NCBI RefSeq assembly: GCF_013372265.1
Contig: NZ_CP054051.1
Span: forward strand, 1,004,587-1,068,586
Reading direction: 5' to 3'
From: Aliarcobacter cibarius
GTDB taxonomy: Bacteria > Campylobacterota > Campylobacteria > Campylobacterales > Arcobacteraceae
Length of the DNA stretch: 64,000 bases
The notes under the pieces were generated by a model. That model was not told the DNA's origin. It did no database searches and saw only the letters and a program-made list of their open reading frames with translations. Below, piece after piece: positions 52,962-62,684 of this stretch (positions are counted from its first letter, which is position 1; each line of letters opens with the position of its first letter). A program made the position numbers and the translations under genes.

Positions 52962-54095
52962 ATGCAGTTTAAAATTACGGAAAAGATTAAAAATTTAGAA
53001 ATAGATGATATAAAAGAGAACCTTCTTCATTACTCTTATGATAGTAAAACTTTAAAATACTTGGTTAAAAATAATATCTCAAAAGATGATATCTCATATA
53101 TTACAGCTTATAGTAGTTTTGTTGGTGAAATTTATGAAAATATTATCTATGAACTTCTTTTAAAATATGCTTTAGAAAATAAAGATATAAAAAGTTTTGT
53201 TCTAAAAGGACCTTATCAAGCAAAGGAAAACCATTTTATAAAGAGTGGACTTTTAATAGATAGAAGTTCTCAAATAGTTTATAAATCAGCATATAAAGAT
53301 ATTAGTGAGTTTGATGCACTTTTTTTTACTGAAGATAGTGTATATTTTGTAGAAATGAGTACTTCAAAAAAAACAGCAAGTTTAAACAAGAGATTAGCAA
53401 AAAAATATGCACTTTTAAAAATAATCTTTCCTTCTTTAGAAATAAAAGCTTTAATAGTTTTAACAAAAGGTTCAACAGGAACTAAAAACTTCCCAGAATA
53501 TTCAACTATTTGGCTTACAAATGATTTGAATGATGATGATTTAATAGAGAAAATAATATTTGCAAAAAAAGTAAAAAATGAACTTCAAACATTAAAAGCA
53601 CCAGAAGATAAAAAATTTATAGAAGCTTATAGCATAAAATATAAGAAGTTCCCATATTTTCCAACTTTAGAGTGGATTTTAAATATCTCTCGAAAACATC
53701 CAAAATTTGAAGTTGATTTGAAGTTTTTTTCTACTCCAAAAATGTTTTTATATTTTGATATTTATACAAAGCTTTATATTGGTTATATAAATAGTAAAGA
53801 TTTCAAAGAACTATTTAATGACTTTTGCTATATCGTAAAAGAGGATAAGATTATTGTAACTTTAGAAAAAATTAATCAATCAGAAATAGATGTTGTTTAT
53901 TATGTAAAAGAGACAAATGAAAAACTACAAAGAGTTAGACTTTGTGGAAATGATGAAGTCTCAATAAAAGAGAAAGAACCAGATGGTTTTACAAATGCAG
54001 AAGTAAGATTTTTTATGAAAGTTTTAGATGATACTCATAGACTAAGTGTTGATAATATAAAACATATTTTAAAAAATATCTCTATAATAAAATAA
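52962..54095 (+). CDS. Uncharacterised protein, possible PD-(D/E)XK nuclease fold
   Basis: I do not recognise a characterised family for this 377-residue soluble protein. One block looks like a restriction-endonuclease-like core: a helix with Glu56/Glu59 (SSFVGEIYENIIYELLLKYA), then Asp118 in SEFDALFF, then Glu131 and Lys136 in VYFVEMSTSKK, followed by a helix with KRLAKKYALLK. The E-x-S rather than E-x-K makes catalysis uncertain. The remainder is beta-rich. It begins 35 nt after the methyltransferase gene and is probably cotranscribed. Confidence 0.65.
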   Translation: MQFKITEKIKNLEIDDIKENLLHYSYDSKTLKYLVKNNISKDDISYITAYSSFVGEIYENIIYELLLKYALENKDIKSFVLKGPYQAKENHFIKSGLLIDRSSQIVYKSAYKDISEFDALFFTEDSVYFVEMSTSKKTASLNKRLAKKYALLKIIFPSLEIKALIVLTKGSTGTKNFPEYSTIWLTNDLNDDDLIEKIIFAKKVKNELQTLKAPEDKKFIEAYSIKYKKFPYFPTLEWILNISRKHPKFEVDLKFFSTPKMFLYFDIYTKLYIGYINSKDFKELFNDFCYIVKEDKIIVTLEKINQSEIDVVYYVKETNEKLQRVRLCGNDEVSIKEKEPDGFTNAEVRFFMKVLDDTHRLSVDNIKHILKNISIIK

Positions 54096-54125
54096 AAAAG
54101 AGAGCTTAAAAAAGCAACTCTTTTT
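54095..54125. terminator. Bidirectional hairpin terminator
   Basis: AAAAAGAG at 54095-54102 pairs with CTCTTTTT at 54118-54125, with an inner GCTT/AAGC extension, between convergent genes. Confidence 0.7.
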
Positions 54126-55845
54126 GGATTTTGTCGTAGTTATATATATCTTCTCTAAATTGTAAAGTTCCATTTTCATCAACCCAAGATGTAAGATAGA
54201 TGATGTGAATAGGAAGTTTTTGATTTAGTCCTATAGATTTTTCTTTATTATCTTTTAAAATTTCTGTAACTTTATTTTGATCAATATTTTGATTATCTTC
54301 TGATAGTATATTTAACAGTTCATTTGGTTTTGAAAGTCTTATACATCCATGAGAATAAGCTCTTCTACTATTTGCAAACAGATATTTATTTGGTGTATCA
54401 TGCAAGTATACAGAGTGCTTGTTTGGAAACATAAATTTCATCTTTCCTAGTGGATTTTGAGTACCTGGTGCTTGCGTTAATCTTAACCCTTCCAATGCCT
54501 CAGGATTCTCTAATATAATGCTATCTATTAAATCTTTGTTATTTACTGGTTCACTCTCATCTCTCCAGTTATTAAATGCAGTTATCTCTTTTGTATTTAG
54601 ATAGTTTGGATCTTCCATTAATTTTGGAATAACCTCTTTTTTAATTATACTGCTAGGTATATTCCAAGTAGGGTTTAATACAATATACGACATTTTGTCT
54701 GAAAAAATTGGAGTAGGGTATTTTACATCACCTACAATTACTGGCATGTTAAGTTTTATTTCATTTTTTTCAATAATTTTTAAATTATATTCAGGAATAT
54801 TTATTAGTAAATATTTTTCTCCAAAATCTCTAGGGAGCCATCTCATTCTTTCTATATTTAATCTAATTTGATTTATTTTTTCTTTTGCACTTTTATTTAA
54901 AAAAGTTTGTGTTGAAGGACCAACAATTCCATCTGCTAAAAGACCATGTTGTTTTTGAAAACTAATAACAGCATTTTTTAAATCTTCATCAAAATACTCT
55001 TCACAAGATATAGTTTTTATTACTTCATTTTCTTTTATCTCTTCTTTATTTGTATTTTCTTCAGTATTTACACTATTTGTAACTAAATTCTCAATATTTA
55101 CACTATTTTTACAAGCAGTTTGTAAATTGTTACTTTGGAAAAGTCTCTCCCTTAAGAATTTTACATTTTCTCCATAATCTCCAATTCTTAGGGTTTTAAA
55201 AGGAGGTAGTTTTTTGTAATCGCCAGATTTAATAATCTTTTCTAAAGCTAATATAGAATCTTCAAGCTCTTTTTTATTAGGAAAATTAGTATCAATTTTT
55301 TCTGAAATTATTGAAACATCATTTTTCTCAATAATCTCTTTTAATATCTGCTTATTATCTTTTTTTACAAGATCTCTATCCCACTGGGCATCAATATCCT
55401 TTAATTTCAACTCTTTTAATTTTTCTTGAAAAGCTTGCCAATTAATTGAGCCTTTTAGTAAATAATTTGTGTATTTATCGTAAATCTGAGTTAGCAATAT
55501 TTCAATATCAAATAAATCTTTATTGTATGAATGATTAGATTTATCCAATTTTGAAATTTTTTCTTCAAGTTCATCTATTTTAAAAAGTTTATTTACATTT
55601 GGTTTATAAACAGGATCATTTTTAACTAAATTTATAAATTCTAAAGAGATACTTTTAATTCCACTCTTATCTATCCAATAAGTTTTAGCATCATTATTTG
55701 AATAATAATTTTTTAATCTATCGATTTTTACTAATGTTGAGTTAGCATCTTTATTTAAATAATTTTTTAAATCTAAATTGATACTAGAAGAAAACAGATA
55801 GCTATTTAACAATAAAATAGATATCATAAATTTGAAGTTTAACAT
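54106..55845 (-). CDS. Murein L,D-transpeptidase with peptidoglycan-binding domain
   Basis: This 579-residue exported protein (signal peptide about 20 residues) has a long N-terminal helical region, a peptidoglycan-binding-1 domain around residues 225-330 (GDYGENVKFLRERLF ... AVISFQKQHGLLADGIVGPSTQTFL) with a charged Glu/Asn insertion, and a YkuD domain at 345-520. The active site is SHGCIRLSKP, with HDTPNKYLFANSRRAY before it. The arrangement matches YcbB/LdtD-type enzymes that make 3-3 cross-links. Confidence 0.9.
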   Translation of the reverse strand: MLNFKFMISILLLNSYLFSSSINLDLKNYLNKDANSTLVKIDRLKNYYSNNDAKTYWIDKSGIKSISLEFINLVKNDPVYKPNVNKLFKIDELEEKISKLDKSNHSYNKDLFDIEILLTQIYDKYTNYLLKGSINWQAFQEKLKELKLKDIDAQWDRDLVKKDNKQILKEIIEKNDVSIISEKIDTNFPNKKELEDSILALEKIIKSGDYKKLPPFKTLRIGDYGENVKFLRERLFQSNNLQTACKNSVNIENLVTNSVNTEENTNKEEIKENEVIKTISCEEYFDEDLKNAVISFQKQHGLLADGIVGPSTQTFLNKSAKEKINQIRLNIERMRWLPRDFGEKYLLINIPEYNLKIIEKNEIKLNMPVIVGDVKYPTPIFSDKMSYIVLNPTWNIPSSIIKKEVIPKLMEDPNYLNTKEITAFNNWRDESEPVNNKDLIDSIILENPEALEGLRLTQAPGTQNPLGKMKFMFPNKHSVYLHDTPNKYLFANSRRAYSHGCIRLSKPNELLNILSEDNQNIDQNKVTEILKDNKEKSIGLNQKLPIHIIYLTSWVDENGTLQFREDIYNYDKIQKELLF

Positions 55846-55974
55846 TTATGTCTCCATATAAAATAAAGTTTTAAAATAACAAAAAAATAATTAAAAACTA
55901 CTTTTGTTTATACTAAAATTTTATTTGTAAGTTTTTTTTGGATATTGTTTTAAAAAATATAGAAAAGGGAAAGT

Positions 55975-56382
55975 ATGAAAACTACTATTAAAGTTTCAAT
56001 TTTAGCGCTTTCAAGTGCTATTTTATTTACAGCTTGTGGAGGAGAGAGTCCAAAAGATGCAACTGAGAAATTTTATAACTCTTTAAAAAATGGAGATGTT
56101 GCAACATTTAAAAAATATTCAACAGATTCTACACAAAGATTGATGGGGCTTACATTTACAATGGGATGTTTTGATAAAGATTTAAAACAAGAAAATGAAT
56201 TATCAGCTTGTATGAAAACTATTTTTAAAGATTTAAATAGTTTCAAAGTAGTTGATGTTAAAGAAAATAGTAAAGTAAATGCAACTGTTATAGTTGAAGA
56301 AAAAACAAAAGATAATGTAAAAAACAATATTTTGGAGCTTGAAAAATTAGAAGATCAATGGAAAGTTAGCATTAATAAATAA
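55975..56382 (+). CDS. DUF4878-type lipoprotein
   Basis: This 135-residue protein has a lipoprotein signal (ALSSAILFTACGGES, Cys21) and an NTF2-like domain opening with SPKDATEKFYNSLKNGDVATFKKY, as in DUF4878. It should be anchored in the periplasm or outer membrane. Its stop codon TAA overlaps the next ATG by one base, so the two products are likely made together. Confidence 0.82.
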   Translation: MKTTIKVSILALSSAILFTACGGESPKDATEKFYNSLKNGDVATFKKYSTDSTQRLMGLTFTMGCFDKDLKQENELSACMKTIFKDLNSFKVVDVKENSKVNATVIVEEKTKDNVKNNILELEKLEDQWKVSINK

Positions 56383-56978
56383 TGAAAATTAGATTCATAG
56401 TATTAATATTTTTACTATTTTTTTCTTATTTTCAAGTTATGAAGTTTTTAGACAAAAATAAAGAGAGTCTAAATAGCGATAATATTAAGAATATGGTTGA
56501 ATTAAAAAGTGGTGATATAATATTTAGGAAAGAACAAAATATTTTAAGTGATATGTTCTCAAATATTGATAAATCCCCTTACTCTCATCTTGGAATAGTT
56601 TTTAGAAAAGATAATGAGCTAAAAATTTATCATATGGAAGCTGATGAAAAAAATGATGATTTAAAGATTCAATCTATTTTAGATTTTACAAAAAATGCAA
56701 AAAAAATTGCAGTTTATAGAACTAAAAATAGTTTTGAAGAAGAAGATTTAAAAAAAATATTAGATGAATATGAAAAAAGTAAAATAAAGTTTGATTACTC
56801 TTTCCTTTTAGATAATGATACTTTATATTGTACAGAGTTTATAAATGAAGTATATTTTAAACTTTTTAATGAAAATTTGTATACTTATTTATTTGATTTT
56901 TACGGAATTAATGGAATAACTATAAATAGTATTCTAAAAAATACAAATCTTGAAAAAAGGTATGAAATAAATTTTTGA
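56382..56978 (+). CDS. YiiX/NlpC-P60-like permuted papain-fold hydrolase
   Basis: This 198-residue protein has an N-terminal membrane anchor or signal (FIVLIFLLFFSYFQV) and then LKSGDIIFRKE, SPYSHLGIVFR (His), KIYHMEADEK (Glu) and DTLYCTEFINEVY (Cys). These are the permuted His-Glu-Cys triad of the YiiX/YebB-like superfamily. It may hydrolyse peptide or amide bonds in the envelope. It is coupled to the DUF4878 lipoprotein gene. Confidence 0.8.
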   Translation: MKIRFIVLIFLLFFSYFQVMKFLDKNKESLNSDNIKNMVELKSGDIIFRKEQNILSDMFSNIDKSPYSHLGIVFRKDNELKIYHMEADEKNDDLKIQSILDFTKNAKKIAVYRTKNSFEEEDLKKILDEYEKSKIKFDYSFLLDNDTLYCTEFINEVYFKLFNENLYTYLFDFYGINGITINSILKNTNLEKRYEINF

Positions 56979-56994
56979 TTTATTTCATACCTTT
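56956..56994. terminator. Strong bidirectional hairpin terminator
   Basis: A perfect 17-bp stem (56956-56972 with 56978-56994) and a TTTTG loop overlap the last codons of the plus-strand gene and end seven bases before the convergent stop codon. Confidence 0.88.
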
Positions 56995-57000
56995 AAATTC

Positions 57001-59355
57001 TTATTGTTCTTGCCATAAAAGTTCTAATTTTAGGTTGTAAATGTCAGTTCTTTTTGGATTTATATAGAACTCTTCAATTTGAAATTTTGATATTGAATTT
57101 TCTTCTTTAATTTTTGATACTTCAGTTTCTAAAATATTTAAAAGAGAAGCTTTTTGCTCTTGTAACACTGCTATTTCATTTTCTACAATTTTTACATCTT
57201 CTCTCTCTTTTAAAATTTTATTTGCTCCTTTTGCTCCACTAGCTATTTTCCCTAAGCTAGAAGCAGCATTGCTTTTACCAAAAAAAGCACCTAAAATTGA
57301 AGTCCCTATATCTAAAATTGTATCGGTTGTAGAGGCTGTAGCTTCTCTTTTTTCTTTATCTAATTTATCATATAACTTTGATATTTTAGTTTCAAAATCA
57401 CTATTCTCTTTTTCATATTTATTTTTTAATTTTTCTATTTCTAAATCGATTTTTTCATTTAATCTATCTTGAACTCTAATTTTAAAATCTTCTAAATTTT
57501 CTTCTTGTTTTGAAGATAATTTTAAAGAATCAATTTTGTATAAAGTAAGCTTAGAATTTCTATATAAATAATCAGAAAAATCTTTTTCAATTTGTTTCAA
57601 ATCTCTTTCATTTTGAATAAATTTAGGTAGTTCGTAGTAATTAGTATTTGCTTTTTCTTTTGTTTCAAATTTTAAATCAGAAAACTCTTCTTTTTCATCA
57701 AAATTTACTTCTTCCATTTTTTCATCAAGATAGAACTTATATTTTAAATTTTTCTCAATATCAATTTGCATAGATGTATTTACAAATCTAACAGAACCTG
57801 AGCATATAAGATATGGTTGCATATAGTAATTACTGTTTTGAGAACTATATAGATATAACTCTCCAATATTACTTATTAAAATTGGTTTAGGAATACTTTT
57901 TGAGATATCGATTTTTGTTTCACTAGTATTTACAGATATTTTTTCTTTGTTATTTAAGGATTTCTTTTCACTCATAAGTTTTTTTATTCCATCTTTTGGA
58001 ATTGGACCTTTTAGATATGATAGTGCCCATCTTGTTTCAAATACTTTAATTCCATCATCATTTACATTGTTTAAAACAAAATTTCTTTTTTCTAAATTTG
58101 ATAAAAGAGATGCTATTTGAGCTTTATTTATACCTTGATTAGCTCCACTTAGACCATCTATTACTTTGTCAATATCTTGTTTTGTCTGAAGTCTTCCTAT
58201 AAACCAAGTTCCAATATTAGATAAACCTTTATAATCTATATCAACTGGATTTTGAGTAGATAATACTATTCCTATTCCAAAACTTCTTGCTTGTTTTAAT
58301 AGTGTAAGCATCGGTTGTTTTGAAGGAGGATTACTCGAAGGGGGAAAATATCCAAAAATTTCATCCATGTAAAGTAGGGCTTTTAAAGAAGTTGTTCCTT
58401 CTTGTCTTCTCATCCATGCAACCATTTGGTTTAATAAAATAGTTACAAAAAACATTCTTTGAGCATCATTTAAATGAGCAATTGAAAATATACTTACTTT
58501 TGCTTTCCCATTTTCATCATAAAGCATTTTTGAAATATCGAGAGCTTCTCCTTCTATCCAAGTTGAAAAAGCTGGATTTGCTATGATTCCATTTAGTTTT
58601 AATGCTAGTTTCAATCTGTCATTTTGTGCAAAAAAAGTCTCTAAAGCAAAAACCCCAATTTTTGAAAAAGGTGGAGTTACAATAAGGCTAATTAACTCTT
58701 CAAGTGATAAATCTTTTTGTTCTTTAAAGGCATTTAAAAATATAGAAGATAATAAAATTGACTCTTTTAAACTTGAATCAGCTTTTTCTTCAATAAGAGC
58801 CAAAATAGAGCTTACAGTGGAGTTAATCAAAGAGACTAATAGTTCATTATCTTCTAATACTTCTTTTGAAGGAGCTTTGAATGAACTAAGAATAGAAACT
58901 TGAACTCCTGCATCACTTCCGGGAGTATAAATAGTATAATCAGCAGAATTTTTTAGTTTTTCAATTCTTGAAATATCTTGGAAATCTTGTTCTAATCCTT
59001 TTTTCCAAAGTTCTGCACGACTTTGCGCAAATTCTTGTATAGTTTTTCCACTATTAATCGCTTCTTGTTCTTCTATCCAAGGTTCAAAATCACTAGTTTG
59101 AAGATTTGGAAATGTAAGAAGTAAATTTGTCATATCTCCCTTTGGGTCTATTATTATTGAAGGTATGTTATCTATAGCTGCTTCTTCAAGAATAGTTATT
59201 CCAAGCCCAGTTTTCCCACTTCCTGTCATACCAATAATTGCAGCATGAGTTAATAAATCCTTATTTTGATAAACAAGAGGAACATAACTGTTATTATCTT
59301 TTTGTTTTCCTATATAAAATAGTTTTAAACTCTCATAATTAAATGAATTTGACAT
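57001..59355 (-). CDS. HerA-like P-loop ATPase (DUF853 type) with coiled-coil tail
   Basis: This 784-residue protein has Walker A in IIGMTGSGKTGLG near residue 47, a Walker B-like SIIIDPKGDMTNL, a second motif LLYMDEIFGYFPP and the sensor STQNPVDIDYKG, as in the HerA/FtsK-like DUF853 family. From about residue 600 there is a long coiled coil (DLEIEKLKNKYEKENSDFETKISKL), a Gly/Ala patch (TSILGAFFGKSNAASSLGKIASG), and another coiled coil. It probably moves along DNA. No NurA-type nuclease gene is adjacent. Confidence 0.85.
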   Translation of the reverse strand: MSNSFNYESLKLFYIGKQKDNNSYVPLVYQNKDLLTHAAIIGMTGSGKTGLGITILEEAAIDNIPSIIIDPKGDMTNLLLTFPNLQTSDFEPWIEEQEAINSGKTIQEFAQSRAELWKKGLEQDFQDISRIEKLKNSADYTIYTPGSDAGVQVSILSSFKAPSKEVLEDNELLVSLINSTVSSILALIEEKADSSLKESILLSSIFLNAFKEQKDLSLEELISLIVTPPFSKIGVFALETFFAQNDRLKLALKLNGIIANPAFSTWIEGEALDISKMLYDENGKAKVSIFSIAHLNDAQRMFFVTILLNQMVAWMRRQEGTTSLKALLYMDEIFGYFPPSSNPPSKQPMLTLLKQARSFGIGIVLSTQNPVDIDYKGLSNIGTWFIGRLQTKQDIDKVIDGLSGANQGINKAQIASLLSNLEKRNFVLNNVNDDGIKVFETRWALSYLKGPIPKDGIKKLMSEKKSLNNKEKISVNTSETKIDISKSIPKPILISNIGELYLYSSQNSNYYMQPYLICSGSVRFVNTSMQIDIEKNLKYKFYLDEKMEEVNFDEKEEFSDLKFETKEKANTNYYELPKFIQNERDLKQIEKDFSDYLYRNSKLTLYKIDSLKLSSKQEENLEDFKIRVQDRLNEKIDLEIEKLKNKYEKENSDFETKISKLYDKLDKEKREATASTTDTILDIGTSILGAFFGKSNAASSLGKIASGAKGANKILKEREDVKIVENEIAVLQEQKASLLNILETEVSKIKEENSISKFQIEEFYINPKRTDIYNLKLELLWQEQ

Positions 59356-59467
59356 TATTCAACCTTTATTATTTGAAATATTCTAAGATTATATCAAAAA
59401 AAGGTAAATGCAAAAATTATTTAATTTGTGTATAATGATAGTAATAAAACTTTTAAGGAGGTCGAAA

Positions 59468-59842
59468 ATGGAAGTAGGTATGATTCCTAGAATTGATCAG
59501 TACAAAGAGAATAAAAACATTGAGATGCAGCAAGTAAGATCTACTGCAGATTCAGCATCAATTAACAATAAGAAAGATTTGGAACAAGTTCAGCAAGAGG
59601 CCATTTCTAAAGGTAAAAAGAATGAAGCAGTTGAGCAAATAAAAGTAGATCCATCAAAAGTGGCTGCGAAGTATGAGTCTTTAATCTCAAATATTGATTT
59701 TGGTTATAACAAAGAATCAAGAGACTTTTATGTAAAAGTGGAAAGAGGAAACATAGAAAACCAATATCCAACAGAAGAAATGATGAGAGTAAAAGCTTAT
59801 GTTATAAGCATGCAAGAAGCAACTTTAAGTAAAGATAGCTAA
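59468..59842 (+). CDS. flaG: FlaG-family flagellar protein
   Basis: The ATG at 59468 has a near-perfect AAGGAGGT ribosome site and gives 124 residues; an upstream extension of 20 codons is unlikely. The N-terminal 60 residues are polar and Gln/Lys-rich; the C-terminal DFGYNKESRDFYVKVERGNIENQYPTEEMMRVKAYV matches the FlaG core. FlaG influences filament length in Campylobacter. Other flagellar genes are not adjacent. Confidence 0.85.
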   Translation: MEVGMIPRIDQYKENKNIEMQQVRSTADSASINNKKDLEQVQQEAISKGKKNEAVEQIKVDPSKVAAKYESLISNIDFGYNKESRDFYVKVERGNIENQYPTEEMMRVKAYVISMQEATLSKDS

Positions 59843-59850
59843 AAATTGTA

Positions 59851-59876
59851 AAGGTAGAGTAAGATTACTCTGCCTT
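59851..59876. terminator. Bidirectional hairpin terminator
   Basis: AAGGTAGAGTAA at 59851-59862 pairs with TTACTCTGCCTT at 59865-59876 with one G-U, between convergent flaG and uvrA. Confidence 0.75.
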
Positions 59877-62684
59877 ATTTATCTCTTTATCTAGGTAGTA
59901 TCCAGTGTATGAACCTGAATTTTTATGATTTTGAGCTAAAAATTCTGGAGTTCCCATATCAACTACTTTTCCACCTTTATTTCCACCTTCAGGGCCTATA
60001 TCTATTACAAAATCAGAATTCTTAACAACATCTAAGTTGTGTTCAATTACAAGAACAGAATTTCCAAGTTCTACAAGATGATGTAATACTTTTGTAAGTC
60101 TATCAACATCTGCAAAATGAAGCCCAGTTGTAGGTTCATCTAAGATATAAAGAGTGTTTCCAGTATCTTTTTTACTTAATTCTTTACTTAGTTTAATTCT
60201 TTGTGCTTCTCCACCACTTAGTGTAATTGCATTTTGTCCTAGAGTTATATATCCTAATCCTACATCACTTAATGTTTTTAGTTTAGCATGCAATTTTGGT
60301 ACTTTCGCAAAAAATTCTAAAGCTTCATCTACACTCATATTTAAAACATCTGATATATTTTTACCTTTGTAAAGTATCTCAAGAGTTTGAGTATTGTATC
60401 TATTTCCGTGACAAGCATCACATTTAACCATGATGTCTGGTAAAAAGTGCATTTCTATTTTTATTTCACCTTCTCCTTGACATTTTTCACATCTTCCACC
60501 TTTTACATTAAAAGAGAATCGTCCAATTTTATAACCTCTAAGACTAGCTTCTTTTGTTTTACTAAAAAGGTCTCTTATATCATCCATAAGTCCTGTATAT
60601 GTTGCTGGATTACTTCTTGGAGTACGACCAATTGGGCTTTGGTCAAGATAAATAACTTTATCTAGTTTATCAAGTCCATCTATTTCAACACCATCAACTT
60701 TTTTTACTTTTCTAGCTCGATTTAAAAGTTCTTGAGCAACTGGAAGTAATGTTTGAAGTATTAATGAAGATTTTCCACTTCCACTAACACCAGTTATACT
60801 TACTAGATTTCTAAGAGGAATTTTTACATCAAGATTTTTAATATTATTTATATTTACATTTTTTATTTCAATAAAATCTTTTTGAGGTCTGTTATGTACA
60901 TATTCTATTTTTTTCTTATCCGTAACATAAAGAGCTGTTAAAGTTTTTGCTTTCTTCATTTTATCTAAAGTTCCTGCAAATACAACCTCACCACCAAATT
61001 TACCGGCATTAGGACCAATGTCAACTATAAAGTCTGAAGCCATAATAGTTTCTTTATCATGTTCAACAACTATTACAGTATTACCTTTTTCTTGTAGTGC
61101 TCTTAAAGTCTTTATTAGTTTACTAGTATCTCTTTCGTGCAGACCAATAGAGGGTTCATCTAGTACATACATAACCCCTGTTAAACCACTTCCAATTTGA
61201 GAAGCAACTCTTATTCTTTGGGCTTCTCCACCACTTATTGTTCTTGCGTCTCTTCCTAGAGTTATATATCCTAAACCAACATCATAAAGAAAGAATACTC
61301 TCTCTTTTATCTCTTTTAAAATTGGAGCAGCAATCATTTTATTTTGAGCACTTAGATAATCAAAATTTTTATCATCTTGAAAAAATTTGTGTGCATCTTC
61401 AATAGGAATATTTAAAATGTCAGAAATAGTTCTATTTGCAACATATACACTTGAAGATGCAGGTTTTAATCTATTTCCATTACATGAATCACATTTTTTC
61501 TCAGTCATGTATTCAGCCATCTCTTTTTCATCTTTTATCATGTCATATGCTAGTTTTACTATTCCTTCCCATTTTCTTGTAAGCTTATGCTTTTTCCAAA
61601 AAAATGAGAAATCATCTACGCTTCCATGTAAAATTGCTTTTTTCTGATGTTCTTCTAATTCATTGAATGGAATTTTTACACTTATTCCAGCACTTTCACA
61701 AAATGCCATAAGCATTTTAAAATAGTAGCCTTTATTAAAACCATATATAATCTTTATAGCTCCATTTTCTATATCCAAATCTTCATTTATAATTTTTTTC
61801 ATATCAAGTGTATATCTTATTCCAAGCCCATCACAAGAGCTACAAGCTCCTTTTGGTGAATTAAATGAGAATGATAATGGTTCAAGTGGTTCAAAAGATA
61901 TTTTACAGTCAAAACAAGCCATATGTTCTGAATAATGTATATGCTTTTCTATATTTAACTCTTCATGATTTATTATTTCAATTTCAAGTTCTCCAAAACT
62001 TTCTTTTAAACCTTTTTCGACATCTTGAGCAATTCTATCTTTGTTTGCCTCATTAACCGTAACTCTATCAATTACTACTTTGATTGTGTGCATTTGTGTT
62101 TTGGATAATTCAATATCTTCATCAAGTCTTACCATTACACCATCAATCATAGCTCTTACATAACCTTTTGTTCTAAGACTTTCTAAAAGATCTGAAAAGC
62201 TTCCTTTTTTACGATTTATTAAAGGAGATAAAATTAAAAGTTTTGATTCATTTGGTAAAGATAAAACTTGGTTTATAATATCCGTTACACTCATTTGAGA
62301 TATAGGTTTATTACATTGATGGCAGTGCTGTTTTCCTATTCTTGCATATAAAAGCCTAAAATAATCGTAAACTTCTGTAATTGTTCCAACAGTAGATCTT
62401 GGATTTTTTGATGTTGTTTTTTGGTCTATTGCAATTGCGGGAGTTAGACCTTCAATTCTTTCAACATCAGGTTTCCCAACTTTATCAAGAAATTGTCTAG
62501 CATATGAAGATAATGATTCAATATATCTTCTTTGTCCCTCTGCGTAAAGGGTATCAAAAGCAAGTGTTGATTTACCACTACCGCTAAGTCCCGTAAAAAC
62601 GATTAGTTTATTTTTTGGGATTTCTAAATTAATATTTTTTAAATTATTTTCTTTGGCATTAAATATTTTTATTGTATCACTCAT
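59865..62684 (-). CDS. uvrA: UvrABC system protein A
   Basis: This 939-residue damage-recognition ATPase of nucleotide excision repair has two ABC modules. The first has GLSGSGKSTLAFDT at residue 31 and a zinc module CHQCNK / CFDCKISF. The second has GVSGSGKSSLILQT, the zinc finger CEKCQGEGEIKIEM ... CDACHGNRY, and signatures ISGGEAQRI and LSGGEAQRI. It is full length. Confidence 0.96.
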   Translation of the reverse strand: MSDTIKIFNAKENNLKNINLEIPKNKLIVFTGLSGSGKSTLAFDTLYAEGQRRYIESLSSYARQFLDKVGKPDVERIEGLTPAIAIDQKTTSKNPRSTVGTITEVYDYFRLLYARIGKQHCHQCNKPISQMSVTDIINQVLSLPNESKLLILSPLINRKKGSFSDLLESLRTKGYVRAMIDGVMVRLDEDIELSKTQMHTIKVVIDRVTVNEANKDRIAQDVEKGLKESFGELEIEIINHEELNIEKHIHYSEHMACFDCKISFEPLEPLSFSFNSPKGACSSCDGLGIRYTLDMKKIINEDLDIENGAIKIIYGFNKGYYFKMLMAFCESAGISVKIPFNELEEHQKKAILHGSVDDFSFFWKKHKLTRKWEGIVKLAYDMIKDEKEMAEYMTEKKCDSCNGNRLKPASSSVYVANRTISDILNIPIEDAHKFFQDDKNFDYLSAQNKMIAAPILKEIKERVFFLYDVGLGYITLGRDARTISGGEAQRIRVASQIGSGLTGVMYVLDEPSIGLHERDTSKLIKTLRALQEKGNTVIVVEHDKETIMASDFIVDIGPNAGKFGGEVVFAGTLDKMKKAKTLTALYVTDKKKIEYVHNRPQKDFIEIKNVNINNIKNLDVKIPLRNLVSITGVSGSGKSSLILQTLLPVAQELLNRARKVKKVDGVEIDGLDKLDKVIYLDQSPIGRTPRSNPATYTGLMDDIRDLFSKTKEASLRGYKIGRFSFNVKGGRCEKCQGEGEIKIEMHFLPDIMVKCDACHGNRYNTQTLEILYKGKNISDVLNMSVDEALEFFAKVPKLHAKLKTLSDVGLGYITLGQNAITLSGGEAQRIKLSKELSKKDTGNTLYILDEPTTGLHFADVDRLTKVLHHLVELGNSVLVIEHNLDVVKNSDFVIDIGPEGGNKGGKVVDMGTPEFLAQNHKNSGSYTGYYLDKEINKAE

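Noticed and set aside
58583-58903. Plus-strand 106-codon frame inside the HerA-like gene
   Set aside because: It is a shadow of the minus-strand ATPase, rich in Ser/Phe/Lys as expected from antisense of Glu/Lys codons, with no ribosome site.
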